Source: Dehalococcoidia bacterium (lineage in GTDB: Bacteria; Chloroflexota; Dehalococcoidia; Lucifugimonadales; GCA-002694895). Taken from it: DNA of 37,396 nt. Numbering within the stretch: position 1 is the first letter of the stretch; each line of letters begins with the position of its first letter. The notes beneath the pieces were generated by a model. That model was not told the DNA's origin. It worked only from the letters and a program-made list of their open reading frames with translations, and did not search any database. Below are positions 23,430-32,209 of this stretch, in pieces. Both the position numbers and the translations under genes were made by a program. The DNA is taken from assembly GCA_029936815.1 (NCBI GenBank), contig JAPYRX010000014.1, forward strand, positions 1 through 37,396. Reading direction: 5' to 3'.

Positions 23430-24917
23430 ATGAATAACAAAGAGATCTTGTATCAATCTCTAGTAGATATAAAAAAATTAATAATAACTAAAGAATTATC
23501 ACCCGTTGAATTAACCCAAATGTCTTTAGAAAGAATTGATGAAACAAATGATAAAACTAATGCTTTTTTAAATGTTTATCCTGAAATGGCACTAGCAGAT
23601 GCTAAAAAGATTGAAGAAAAAATAATCAAAGGTGAGCCAGTAGGATTAATGGCAGGTATTCCCACTTCAATAAAAGATTTAGAACCTGTAAAAAATATGA
23701 TTACTACAAAAGGTTCTCTATTAAATAAAAACGAAATTTCTGATGTAGATCAAATAGGTGTGGAAAGAATAAAAGAGCACGATGGAATAATTTTAGGTAA
23801 AACAAATGTGCCTGAAGCAGGATCAAGTGGAACTACTGAAAATAAATTAGGCGATGATTGTAGAAATCCTTGGAATTTGGAATATTCAGCAGGAGGATCT
23901 AGTGGAGGAACTGGAGCTTCTGTTGCATCAGGAGTAACACCTGTAGCTCAAGGTTCAGATGGTGGAGGGTCAATAAGAATACCTTCATCATTTTGTGGAA
24001 TATACGGAATAAAAGGGACACAAGGTAGAATTCCAAGAAGAAAAGCAGGTTTTTCAAGCTGGCATCCAGTCAATTTTTCATGTATGGGGCCAATGAGTAG
24101 ATATGTGATTGATAGCGCAATAATGATGCAAGTTATGGCAGGACCACATGCAGAAGCAGAATCAGGTACAATTCAAACTAGTCCGCCTGATTTCATATCA
24201 AATATTGAGGCAGGTATAACAGGTAAAAAAATCGCTTGGTCACTAGATTTTGGATGTAGACCTATACATCCTGACGTGAAATCTAATACTGAAAGTGCTG
24301 TTAAAACTTTTGAAGATTTGGGAGCGAATGTAGAACAGTTTGATTTTACTTTCAACTTGGATGAATTAGAAGAACCTATAATGAAAGTACTTGGATTTGC
24401 TGCTAGATATGCTGCTGGTGGTGAAGATTTACTTAAAAAAGATCCCGAAGCTTTTATGCCTCACGTATATAACACGTATTTAAGAGGTAAAGATGTTAGT
24501 ACAGACGAATACGTTCGCGCCTTAGCAAAATTATATGAATATAGAGCATATGTAGAATCAATATTTGATGAATATGATTTTATAAGCGCACCATCTATGG
24601 CTATTCCTGCAAATAAAATAATTGAAAGAGCTTTCTTTGAAAATGGAGAAGTAATATTTAAAGAATGGAATGATGAAATAAAATTTAATAATAATGATCT
24701 GGATTTTTCATCATGGAATTATGTATATCATGCAATGACATCCTTGTTTAATTGGAGTGGAAATCCCGCAGCTACTCTTCCTGCAGGTTTTTCCCTAGAT
24801 GGATTACCTACAGGATTACAGATCATTGGAAAAAAAGAAAATGAAGTAGGAGTATTACAAGCTTCTAGAGCTTATGAAATTGCTAATCCATGGCATGATT
24901 TGAAACCTAATATTTAA
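23430..24917 (+). CDS. Amidase (amidase signature family)
   Basis: This 495-residue amidase-signature enzyme has catalytic Lys K82 in GIPTSIKDLEP, the Gly/Ser-rich loop AGGSSGG (about 155-160) with the cis-Ser, and nucleophile S181 in GGGSIRIPSSFCG. Such enzymes hydrolyse amides to acid and ammonia or amine. There are no gatB or gatC neighbours and the C terminus ends with LPTGLQIIGKKENE, as in catabolic amidases. GTTAGGAGC-type ribosome site (TTAGGAG) precedes the ATG. It converges with a second amidase, 7 nt apart at their 3' ends. Confidence 0.93.
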   Translation: MNNKEILYQSLVDIKKLIITKELSPVELTQMSLERIDETNDKTNAFLNVYPEMALADAKKIEEKIIKGEPVGLMAGIPTSIKDLEPVKNMITTKGSLLNKNEISDVDQIGVERIKEHDGIILGKTNVPEAGSSGTTENKLGDDCRNPWNLEYSAGGSSGGTGASVASGVTPVAQGSDGGGSIRIPSSFCGIYGIKGTQGRIPRRKAGFSSWHPVNFSCMGPMSRYVIDSAIMMQVMAGPHAEAESGTIQTSPPDFISNIEAGITGKKIAWSLDFGCRPIHPDVKSNTESAVKTFEDLGANVEQFDFTFNLDELEEPIMKVLGFAARYAAGGEDLLKKDPEAFMPHVYNTYLRGKDVSTDEYVRALAKLYEYRAYVESIFDEYDFISAPSMAIPANKIIERAFFENGEVIFKEWNDEIKFNNNDLDFSSWNYVYHAMTSLFNWSGNPAATLPAGFSLDGLPTGLQIIGKKENEVGVLQASRAYEIANPWHDLKPNI

Positions 24918-24924
24918 AATCATA

Positions 24925-26298
24925 CTAAGCTATTCCCCTTTTGATTTCAGGTTCAGGGAGAGTCCCTAATATAGACTCTATCCATTTAGCTGCATTTAGC
25001 AATTTTTCTTCTTTAAATGGCGCACTAACTAATTGTAAGGATTGTGGTAATCTATTTTCAGATAAGCCTGCTGGTATAGCAATGCTAGGTAACCCGGTAA
25101 AAGTCCAAGGACTTTGAAATCTTGTATCACCAGTACGAGATAAATCCTTGGGTGGAAGTCCACTTGCAGTAGGCATGATGAGTACGTCGAAAGATTTAAA
25201 GCTATCTATAAAAACTTTTCGCATATGGTTTCTGAATTCAAGTGCATCGATATATTCTGTAGCTTTCTGAGAAAATCCGGATTTTATATATTCTAAAGTG
25301 ATTGGTTTATATTTATTTGCGTATTTTGAGTATAGTGGTTCATGCCATTGTGCCATTTCTGATTGCTGAACAATTCTATGGGATTGAAATCCTGCTTTAA
25401 AATCTATTTTTAATTCTAATTCGTCAATTATAGCTCCTTGATCAGATAAAGATTTTAAAGCAGATAGCGTTGAATGTTTCACTTGTTCATCAGACTCTTC
25501 CATAAAATATTTACTTAAAAATCCTATCTTGGGTATCGAGTCATTTAAATTATTATTTATTTCAAATGAGTTTGCCTCAATTGAACTTTTATTATCATTG
25601 GGATCGTAACCTACAATTGATTTTAAGATTAAACCTGCATCATTAACATTTCTGCAAAGTATCCCAATTGTGTCACAACTGTCTGATTGGGGAATTACTC
25701 CTGTGCGACTAATAAGTCCATATGTTGGTTTTAAACCAACAATGCCATTATATGCGGCTGGGCGTAAAACAGATCCTACTGTCTGCGTCCCAAGTGCATA
25801 AGGTAGCATACGGGTTGCGACTGCGACTGCAGATCCGGTACTTGATCCTCCAGGTGTTCGACTTGGATCCCAGGGGTTCTTTGTTTCGGGCGGATGCCCG
25901 TCTGCAAATTCTGTTGTAATTGTTTTTCCTAGTAATACGGCACCATTGTAATTAAGTAGTTTTACTACATGAGCATCAGAATCAGGAATACGTCCCTTGT
26001 AAATTTCAGATCCAGCTTCTGTGAGGATATTACGAGTGTCAAATATGTCTTTCAATCCATATGGAATCCCTTCTAGATTAGAATATATTGATTGTTTCTT
26101 TTCTTTTCTTCTTTTATCTGATTCAGATGCTTGTTCAAATGCTTTTTCATGTGTGATTAATGCAAACGCATTTACTGATTGTTCTGTGATTTCAATTTTA
26201 TTTAGAAATTCTTTGGTAAGTTCTACTGATGATATTTTCTTTTCATTCAATAATTCAGATAGTTCAAAAACACTAAGATCATGTAAATTATTATCCAT
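24925..26298 (-). CDS. Amidase (amidase signature family), second copy
   Basis: This amidase-signature enzyme of about 457 residues is clearly diverged from its convergent neighbour. Catalytic Lys is in GIPYGLKDIFDT, the loop is PGGSSTGSAVAV, and the nucleophile Ser is in TVGSVLRPAAYNGIVG. The usual GSIRxPA reads GSVLRPA here. A C-terminal LPQSLQLVSAP stretch is typical of family members. I chose the ATG at 26298, because family proteins start near MDNNLHDLSVFEL. An upstream ATG at 26331 would add 11 residues and has no ribosome site. Substrate unknown. Confidence 0.9.
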   Translation of the reverse strand: MDNNLHDLSVFELSELLNEKKISSVELTKEFLNKIEITEQSVNAFALITHEKAFEQASESDKRRKEKKQSIYSNLEGIPYGLKDIFDTRNILTEAGSEIYKGRIPDSDAHVVKLLNYNGAVLLGKTITTEFADGHPPETKNPWDPSRTPGGSSTGSAVAVATRMLPYALGTQTVGSVLRPAAYNGIVGLKPTYGLISRTGVIPQSDSCDTIGILCRNVNDAGLILKSIVGYDPNDNKSSIEANSFEINNNLNDSIPKIGFLSKYFMEESDEQVKHSTLSALKSLSDQGAIIDELELKIDFKAGFQSHRIVQQSEMAQWHEPLYSKYANKYKPITLEYIKSGFSQKATEYIDALEFRNHMRKVFIDSFKSFDVLIMPTASGLPPKDLSRTGDTRFQSPWTFTGLPSIAIPAGLSENRLPQSLQLVSAPFKEEKLLNAAKWIESILGTLPEPEIKRGIA

Positions 26299-26302
26299 TA
26301 AA

Positions 26303-26383
26303 TTATTTCCAAACTCTGGCAGCAATTTCATTAGCTTTGGTAATTATGTATCTTTTTACTAAGTTTAGTTTTGCTTTATCCAT
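26303..26383 (-). other. Possible 26-residue upstream peptide frame
   Basis: This minus-strand frame starts with ATG and encodes MDKAKLNLVKRYIITKANEI then AARVWK. It ends 4 nt before the preferred ATG of the amidase at 26298. The composition is protein-like, with an amphipathic helix pattern. No ribosome site is seen. It could be a short leader peptide coupled to the amidase or a fragment of an older gene. Confidence 0.25.
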
Positions 26384-26495
26384 AATTTATTATAACTGTT
26401 TCAAGCAAATCCACCCCCCGGTTATAGTGTTTCACAATGGTTTTAGTCTGTTAACATCCCTAGTACTTAAATGTATTTTTAAAAATAGAGCATTT

Positions 26496-27131
26496 TTAGA
26501 ATAATCTATTAACTTTGTTTTGAATTTCAGAATTATTATTCTTTGTGGAATTTACAAGAGTAGAGATTTCTTTCATTTTAACTTGATGATTATCTAAGGG
26601 TTTAGCTAAATGTTCAATATCTCTATACCTTGATTCACTTAACCAATTTTCATCATCTCCTTCTATTATAATTAAAGGCATTCTATGATGAATCTTAGAT
26701 AATTTTTCATTAGCTTCAGTAGTGATTATTGTAAACGAGTAAATTCCTTCATTATCTATATCAAACAATCCACCAAAAGCCATAATGTTAGATTTAGTAG
26801 GTTGAATAAAATATGGGGATTTAGATTTGGTATCCCATTCATAAAATCCATTGGAAAGAATTATACATCTTCTACTATCGACTAAATTTTTAAATGAAGG
26901 CTTTTCTAAAAGTGTTTCACTTCTAGCATTAATCAAAGGTCTGAATGATTTATCTTTAACCCATTGTGGTATTAATCCCCAATTTATATCGATTACATTA
27001 TTAGTAGTTAATACAGGTAATTTCATTGAGGGGGCAAAATTAAAAATAGAATTCATAGGTGTAATATTATGACTAGGATATCTAGTTTTAACTTCTTCAT
27101 AATCTATGTCAAATGAGAATCTTCCACACAT
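26496..27131 (-). CDS. SRAP domain protein (YedK/HMCES)
   Basis: This 211-residue protein of the SOS-response-associated peptidase family shields abasic sites by forming a thiazolidine crosslink through Cys2. MCGRF gives Cys2 after Met removal. Other conserved elements are INARSETL (catalytic Glu), RCIILSNGFYEWD and IHHRMPLII (catalytic His). Length matches bacterial YedK. It acts on single-stranded DNA in the cytoplasm. An AT-rich inverted repeat (TATTTTTAAAAATA at 26474-26487) lies just past its stop and may act in termination. No LexA box was recognised. Confidence 0.95.
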   Translation of the reverse strand: MCGRFSFDIDYEEVKTRYPSHNITPMNSIFNFAPSMKLPVLTTNNVIDINWGLIPQWVKDKSFRPLINARSETLLEKPSFKNLVDSRRCIILSNGFYEWDTKSKSPYFIQPTKSNIMAFGGLFDIDNEGIYSFTIITTEANEKLSKIHHRMPLIIIEGDDENWLSESRYRDIEHLAKPLDNHQVKMKEISTLVNSTKNNNSEIQNKVNRLF

Positions 27132-27167
27132 AATATTATTATATTATAATTTGTGAGGCTTGAGTTT

Positions 27168-28775
27168 TTATGAATCTTTGCCTCTACGTATAGCTTTACC
27201 GGGTAAATTCCCTGTATGAATACTGTCTTTTATAACAAATTGGCCATTTACTATTACTTGCTCAATTCCTTCAGAAAGCTGTCTTGGATTAGATTTTGTT
27301 GCCGGCACATGTACATTTGGTAAATCAAAAACAATTACATCAGCATCATAATTATCTAGTATTAATCCTTTGTTTTTCAATCCAAGTCTTTGAGCAGGGA
27401 AAGAAGACATTTTCATTATTCCTTTTTCTAAAGTTAGGAATTTATCATCTCTAGCGTACTCAGAAAGAACTTTTGTGAAAGTACCAAAAGTTCTTGGGCT
27501 TGGGTGTTCTCCAAATAATATTGAATCGGATGCAATCATTCCTGCGGGGTGTTTTACAAATTCATGTAGGGTTTGTGGGTTGGCACCAAGACCTACAAAC
27601 GATATTCCCAAATTTTCATCTACTAATAAATCAAATAATACATTAGTTGGTTCCTGGCTAGTCATATCAGCTATTTCATTGATTGATAACCCATCATATT
27701 TTTTGTTATGTGGTTGTTTGAAATTTGTTAACCAAGTAGTTCCAAAACTTCTTGTTATTTCTTTTGCGATTTTTTGTCTTGATTTTGTTGATTTCAGATG
27801 TTCGATTAATACTTCTGGTCCACCATCTTTACTCCAATTTGGCAAAATTATTGTCAAAGTAGTACCAGAATATGGATAAGTATAGCAATCAAATGTAACA
27901 TCCATTCCTTTTGCCCTGGCATTTTCTATTAACCCTAAATAATCAGTATATTTCCCATTCACAATATTTTTTTCATGTACATAACTCATTTTTTGATAAT
28001 AATGAGTCAAATGTAAAGGTAATTCAGACTTGGAAGCAATCTCTAGGGCTTCATCAAATGGAGCTAGAATATTTTGAGGAGTAGCTAGTGAAGCTCTTGT
28101 ATGAGTATGGTACAAACCACCAAGCTTTCTAGCTTCTTTACTTAATTCAATAAGTTCATCTGTGCTTGCGAAAGCACCAGGTGCGTAATCAAGCCCAGTC
28201 GACAATCCCCATGCCCCTTCCTCCATACATTCTCTTAAAACAGATTTCATGTTTTCAATCTGTTTTTTATTTGCTGGCTTATCATTCCATCCCACTCCCC
28301 ATATTCTAAGCGGACCATTACCGATAATAGCAGCAATATTAATTGCAACTTTGTTATCGATTTTGTTTAGGTATTCTATTGTTGTTAACCAATCTGGGCT
28401 CTCAGGAGGATAATCATTTAGCCCTGAATCAAGCCATATATATCTTTCAAGTTCTGATTTGTTTTTAAAAGGGATAGGCGATATGCCATCTATTCCAATT
28501 AATTCAGTTGTGACTCCCTGAAATACTTTTGGTTCGTGTTTTGGTTCTCCAAATATTGTTAACCCAGTATGCGAATGTAGATCAATGAATCCTGGAGAAA
28601 TAATTTTCCCAGAACAATCTATCTCAATATCTGCTTTTATATAATCAGAATGTTGTCTTATAACTGATAATTTTTTTTCTTTTATAAGAACAGATCCATA
28701 GAATCCAGGATTTCCTGTGCCGTTAATTATTAAACCATTTTTTAAAATTATAGTTTGAGTCATATTATCGATCAT
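27168..28775 (-). CDS. N-acyl-D-amino-acid deacylase-like amidohydrolase, divergent paralogue
   Basis: This 535-residue amidohydrolase is a paralogue of the gene at 120-1595. HxH is in GFIDLHSHTG (H67, H69). Later ligands are plausible in LYHTHTRA, HLTHYYQKM and MIASDSILFG. The family Cys in N-G-x-C-G-x-S is replaced: the same place reads LIGIDGISP, with Asp. The SHHK motif reads THYY. These changes suggest a different metal site or substrate from classical D-aminoacylase. It is the last gene of the left arm of the catabolic cluster. The start could also be M5 (MTQTII). Confidence 0.85.
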   Translation of the reverse strand: MIDNMTQTIILKNGLIINGTGNPGFYGSVLIKEKKLSVIRQHSDYIKADIEIDCSGKIISPGFIDLHSHTGLTIFGEPKHEPKVFQGVTTELIGIDGISPIPFKNKSELERYIWLDSGLNDYPPESPDWLTTIEYLNKIDNKVAINIAAIIGNGPLRIWGVGWNDKPANKKQIENMKSVLRECMEEGAWGLSTGLDYAPGAFASTDELIELSKEARKLGGLYHTHTRASLATPQNILAPFDEALEIASKSELPLHLTHYYQKMSYVHEKNIVNGKYTDYLGLIENARAKGMDVTFDCYTYPYSGTTLTIILPNWSKDGGPEVLIEHLKSTKSRQKIAKEITRSFGTTWLTNFKQPHNKKYDGLSINEIADMTSQEPTNVLFDLLVDENLGISFVGLGANPQTLHEFVKHPAGMIASDSILFGEHPSPRTFGTFTKVLSEYARDDKFLTLEKGIMKMSSFPAQRLGLKNKGLILDNYDADVIVFDLPNVHVPATKSNPRQLSEGIEQVIVNGQFVIKDSIHTGNLPGKAIRRGKDS

Positions 28776-28817
28776 AAAGTAAAATTATTGATAATTACCT
28801 ATATAGCTTAAATTATT

Positions 28818-30065
28818 TTACTTACCTATATTAGCTTCCATTACCCTCATGGTATTCAATCCAAGTATTTTTTGTATATCACCATCAGCATATCCTCTTC
28901 TCATCAACTCTTCTGTAATACTTGGAAATTTAGTACAATCTTCAAGGCCAACAGGTCCATTGGCAATTCCATCAAAATCTGAACCGAGTCCGACGTGATT
29001 TATCCCTGCAACTTTAACCATATGATCTATGTGATCTACTGTATCTGAAAGAGTAGCTTGTTCAAGATCACTAATGATTACCCTATATTTTTTTTGTAAA
29101 TTGATACTTTCAAGTTTAATATATTCATTTGATTTATCAAAATGTCCACTTGGAGATCGCCTTCCCATCCTTTCAAGATCCTCTATTTCTGACCACATTT
29201 GATTTCTTAAATTTTCGGATTCTACTCGTAACCTTTCACTTACAAATGGTGGACAGAAATTAACACAGACAACTCCGTCATTTTTAGCAACTGCTTTAAG
29301 CATATCATCTTTCATATTACGAGGATGTTTACATACTTCCCAAGAAGAAGAATGAGATGCCATTAATGGTTTGTTTACAACTTCTATTGTATCCCAGAAT
29401 GTTTTGTCTGAAACATGAGATACATCTACTACCATTCCAAGTTTGTTCATCTCTTTAACAACCTCAACACCAAAAAGACTTAGTCCGTTATTTTTAGCTG
29501 CATCAGTTGAACTGTCAGCCCAATTATTTGTATTAAAATGGGTTAGAGTAATATATCTTACCCCAAGGTCCCAGTATTGGCGTAATATTGCCAAGTTATC
29601 ATTTATTGCATGGCCACCTTCGATACATGGAACAACTGCATGTTTTCCTTGTTTAACCATATTTCTGCAGTCTTCTGCTGTAAGAGCAATCCCAATCTGT
29701 TCGGGATGCATTTTTTCAAATCTTTTTAATGCATCAATCAATACAAGTGATCTGTCAACTGTTTCTTTTTTAGCAATAAATCCAGAATAAACAAAACATG
29801 ACCACCACTGTACACCCAATCCACCTTCGAATATTCTTGGGAGATCTAGGTGTCCATCTTTAAGCCTAGTGGATAAATCAACGCCCTGATCTTCTATAGG
29901 GTAATGCTCTCTAGCTTTATCAGGATCATCAAATAATCTACCGGTTGTATTTTTAGGTGGATCAACCATTCTACTTATGGTATCTGCGTGAGTATCGACA
30001 ACTAAGGAATTAAAATGTAATTTCCTGGCTTTGTCTTTTAGATCTTGATCTTGCTTGCTAGTCAT
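28818..30065 (-). CDS. Membrane dipeptidase-like enzyme (M19)
   Basis: This 415-residue zinc dipeptidase of the renal dipeptidase family has HxD in VVDTHADTI (H26, D28), bridging Glu in PCIEGGHAI, His ligands in VVDVSHVSDKTF and MASHSS, and Asp in GLGSDFDG. M19 enzymes cleave dipeptides and tolerate a D-residue at the C-terminal position; some hydrolyse other amides. No signal peptide or anchor is seen, so it is cytoplasmic. It lies between the FMN dehydrogenase and the deacylase on the same strand, with gaps of about 42-58 nt. Confidence 0.93.
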   Translation of the reverse strand: MTSKQDQDLKDKARKLHFNSLVVDTHADTISRMVDPPKNTTGRLFDDPDKAREHYPIEDQGVDLSTRLKDGHLDLPRIFEGGLGVQWWSCFVYSGFIAKKETVDRSLVLIDALKRFEKMHPEQIGIALTAEDCRNMVKQGKHAVVPCIEGGHAINDNLAILRQYWDLGVRYITLTHFNTNNWADSSTDAAKNNGLSLFGVEVVKEMNKLGMVVDVSHVSDKTFWDTIEVVNKPLMASHSSSWEVCKHPRNMKDDMLKAVAKNDGVVCVNFCPPFVSERLRVESENLRNQMWSEIEDLERMGRRSPSGHFDKSNEYIKLESINLQKKYRVIISDLEQATLSDTVDHIDHMVKVAGINHVGLGSDFDGIANGPVGLEDCTKFPSITEELMRRGYADGDIQKILGLNTMRVMEANIGK

Positions 30066-30123
30066 ATTGATTTCCTTTCAATTTGATTTCTAGATTTAAT
30101 ATAAACAAAATTATTTAATTAAA

Positions 30124-31206
30124 TCAAGTAAGTCTTTTCATATTTACAAAACTGGACATCTCGTGTGGTAAATTTACCGGATCAGACTTACATACATGTG
30201 ATGCATTTAATTCTTTAGTAGAAGTTATTCCTAAAAATCCTAATGCACTAATATATTCTTCTTCAAGTATTTCTAATACTCTAACCAATCCAGTTTCACC
30301 TGCAGCAGCTAAACCCCAGCACTGTAACTTCCCAATTGCTATATTGTCAGCTCCCAATGCTATAGCTTTTGCTATATCACTGCCTCTTTGTATTCCACCA
30401 TCTAATACGATTTCTGCTTTTTTATTTACAGCTTTTGCTATATCAGGAAGCATATCCATTGTTCCTTGCCCAAAATCTAATTGCCTTCCTCCATGATTAG
30501 AAACCCATATTACAGATGCCTTGTGCTCTATTGCGATCTCTGCATCTTCACCAGTTGCTATTCCTTTTACTATCAAAGGGAGATCGGACATTTCATTAAT
30601 TATGTCTAATGTATCCCAAGTGACTGAAGCTGAGAATATTGGATTAAGTGGATCTCTTCTGGATCTAGGATTAAATTTGCTTATCATGGGTCTTTCTCTT
30701 CTACTTAATCTTGGAGTGTCGACTGTAATACATAACGCGTTATAACCAGATTTAACAGCTCTTTTTACCATTGTTTCTGTCCATTTTGCATCTCCATGAA
30801 TATACAATTGAAACACTTTTGGATTATTTGATGATTTTGCTATTGTTTCTAGATCAGGTTCACTAACAGAGCTAATCACATCATATACATTGAATGTGTT
30901 TGCTGCATTAGTTGCTGCTACTGCACCATTCTGTGTGAAATGTTCTTGAGATCCTATTGGTGCTAGGATTACTGGAATTCTTGTTTTGTGGTTTAAAAAT
31001 TCCGATGATGGATCTATATTTGATGTGTCGACGAGTACTCTGGGCCTGAAAGCTAATTTGTCAAATGATAATCTATTTCTTCGCATAGTAGTTTCTGATT
31101 CAGTACCACCGACAAGATAGTCCCAAGGACCTTGGTCTAGATTGTTTCTTGCTAATTGAATGATTTCTTGATTTGTTGAAATTTCTTCTATATTAAATTC
31201 ACTCAT
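30124..31206 (-). CDS. FMN-dependent alpha-hydroxyacid dehydrogenase/oxidase
   Basis: This 360-residue TIM-barrel flavoenzyme of the LldD/glycolate oxidase/mandelate dehydrogenase family is expected to convert an L-2-hydroxyacid to a 2-oxoacid. Active-site elements are WDYLVGGTESE (Tyr), VFQLYIHGD (Tyr), ITVDTPRLSRRERP (Asp, Arg), PLIVKGIATGEDAE (Lys) and WVSNHGGRQLD (His, Arg). The C-terminal FMN phosphate site is LDGGIQRGSDIAKAIALGAD. No membrane-binding loop is obvious, so it may be a soluble oxidase. The start codon overlaps the stop of the alpha/beta hydrolase gene by 4 nt (ATGA), which indicates coupling. Confidence 0.93.
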   Translation of the reverse strand: MSEFNIEEISTNQEIIQLARNNLDQGPWDYLVGGTESETTMRRNRLSFDKLAFRPRVLVDTSNIDPSSEFLNHKTRIPVILAPIGSQEHFTQNGAVAATNAANTFNVYDVISSVSEPDLETIAKSSNNPKVFQLYIHGDAKWTETMVKRAVKSGYNALCITVDTPRLSRRERPMISKFNPRSRRDPLNPIFSASVTWDTLDIINEMSDLPLIVKGIATGEDAEIAIEHKASVIWVSNHGGRQLDFGQGTMDMLPDIAKAVNKKAEIVLDGGIQRGSDIAKAIALGADNIAIGKLQCWGLAAAGETGLVRVLEILEEEYISALGFLGITSTKELNASHVCKSDPVNLPHEMSSFVNMKRLT

Positions 31207-32075
31207 AAATTTGCTTTAGTACTTATGAATGAATTAATAACTGAATTAAATTCTTCAGGTTGCTCTCTAAATGCATAATGGCCAGACTTGTTAAATATAT
31301 ACATACTTGAATTTTCTACATTAGGTAATATTAAATTCAAGCAGTTAATTCCTATTGGATTCCAAATTGCAGAAGGATCGTATATAGACCATATAACTAA
31401 AGTAGGAACTTTTAATTTTCCTGCCTTTATCCATGAATGAGTTTGAGATTGTTTATTTTCAAGATCATCTAAAAACATTGGATAAAGTTCCGTGGCTTTT
31501 GATTGTGCTTCTTTAAATTTAGATGAACTAGTGTAATCTAATATACCAGCAATCCACTCATCAGTTATATGTTCAGTTCCAAAAGAGTTTTGCGTAAGAG
31601 AGTAATGTGTTTTTTCTTTTGGATCAGTTATTGATTTTGCTTTTTCAGCTACTTCTTCATAAAAAGATATGTTTTCCATCAAAGTTGCGCTATCTATTAT
31701 TACTATTGATTTTGCTAGATTAGGATATTCAAGTGCGATTCTAGTTACCATGTAACCACCTCTTGAATGTCCTATTAAATGTGCATTTGAAATACCTAAA
31801 GTTTCCATGAAATCGGCTGCATGTTTTACTTGTCCTCCCATGAAATAGTCTTCATTTATTTTTGGATTGTCCGTATGGCCTTGCCCTAATTTATCGAAAG
31901 CGTAAACGTGATATTTTTTTGCTAATTCATCAAAATTAGTACTCCATACTTCTGCGCTAGATGAATTTCCAGCAGCAGCACCATGTATTAAAACCATTGG
32001 ATCACCTGATCCAGATTCGAAATATCTAGTATTTATTCCGTGGACATCGATAAATTTTGCTTTAGTTACATCCAT
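31203..32075 (-). CDS. Alpha/beta hydrolase (MhpC-like)
   Basis: This 290-residue hydrolase has oxyanion HGAAAG, nucleophile S104 in LIGHSRGGYM, acid Asp in IWSIYDPSAIW and His in NKSGHYAFREQPEEF. The shape resembles meta-cleavage-product hydrolases, haloalkane dehalogenases and esterases of the same fold; the substrate is not fixed. It is the first gene of the left arm, with GAGGT upstream of the ATG, and is divergent from the alcohol dehydrogenase gene across a 134-bp gap. It probably starts the pathway by releasing a hydroxyacid from an ester or similar compound (inference). Confidence 0.9.
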   Translation of the reverse strand: MDVTKAKFIDVHGINTRYFESGSGDPMVLIHGAAAGNSSSAEVWSTNFDELAKKYHVYAFDKLGQGHTDNPKINEDYFMGGQVKHAADFMETLGISNAHLIGHSRGGYMVTRIALEYPNLAKSIVIIDSATLMENISFYEEVAEKAKSITDPKEKTHYSLTQNSFGTEHITDEWIAGILDYTSSSKFKEAQSKATELYPMFLDDLENKQSQTHSWIKAGKLKVPTLVIWSIYDPSAIWNPIGINCLNLILPNVENSSMYIFNKSGHYAFREQPEEFNSVINSFISTKANL

Positions 32076-32154
32076 TTTTTACCTCATTATTAATTCAAAT
32101 ATTTTCAATAACTCAATTTTCTTAATTTTAATTTACACAATTTAATAATATGAA

Positions 32155-32184
32155 TTGATGAAAAATTTATAATATGTTTATAAT
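32155..32184 (+). promoter_or_regulatory. Candidate sigma-70 promoter for the right-arm catabolic operon
   Basis: TTGATG (32155-32160) and a perfect TATAAT (32179-32184) are 18 nt apart. Transcription would start near 32191, about 20 nt before the alcohol dehydrogenase ATG, leaving room for the AAAGGTG ribosome site (32199-32205). The promoter lies in the 134-bp divergent gap with the alpha/beta hydrolase gene. I did not find an equally good promoter for the minus strand. Confidence 0.55.
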
Positions 32185-32209
32185 CAAAGTATAAATCTAA
32201 AGGTGATAT

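Noticed and set aside
26474-26487. TATTTTTAAAAATA palindrome as a rho-independent terminator after the SRAP gene
   Set aside because: It is all A/T with no GC stem and no clear U-tract on the right side, so termination cannot be claimed.
27475-27879. 134-residue plus-strand frame opposite the second deacylase
   Set aside because: It is antisense to a gene with clear catalytic motifs and shows no family pattern or ribosome site.
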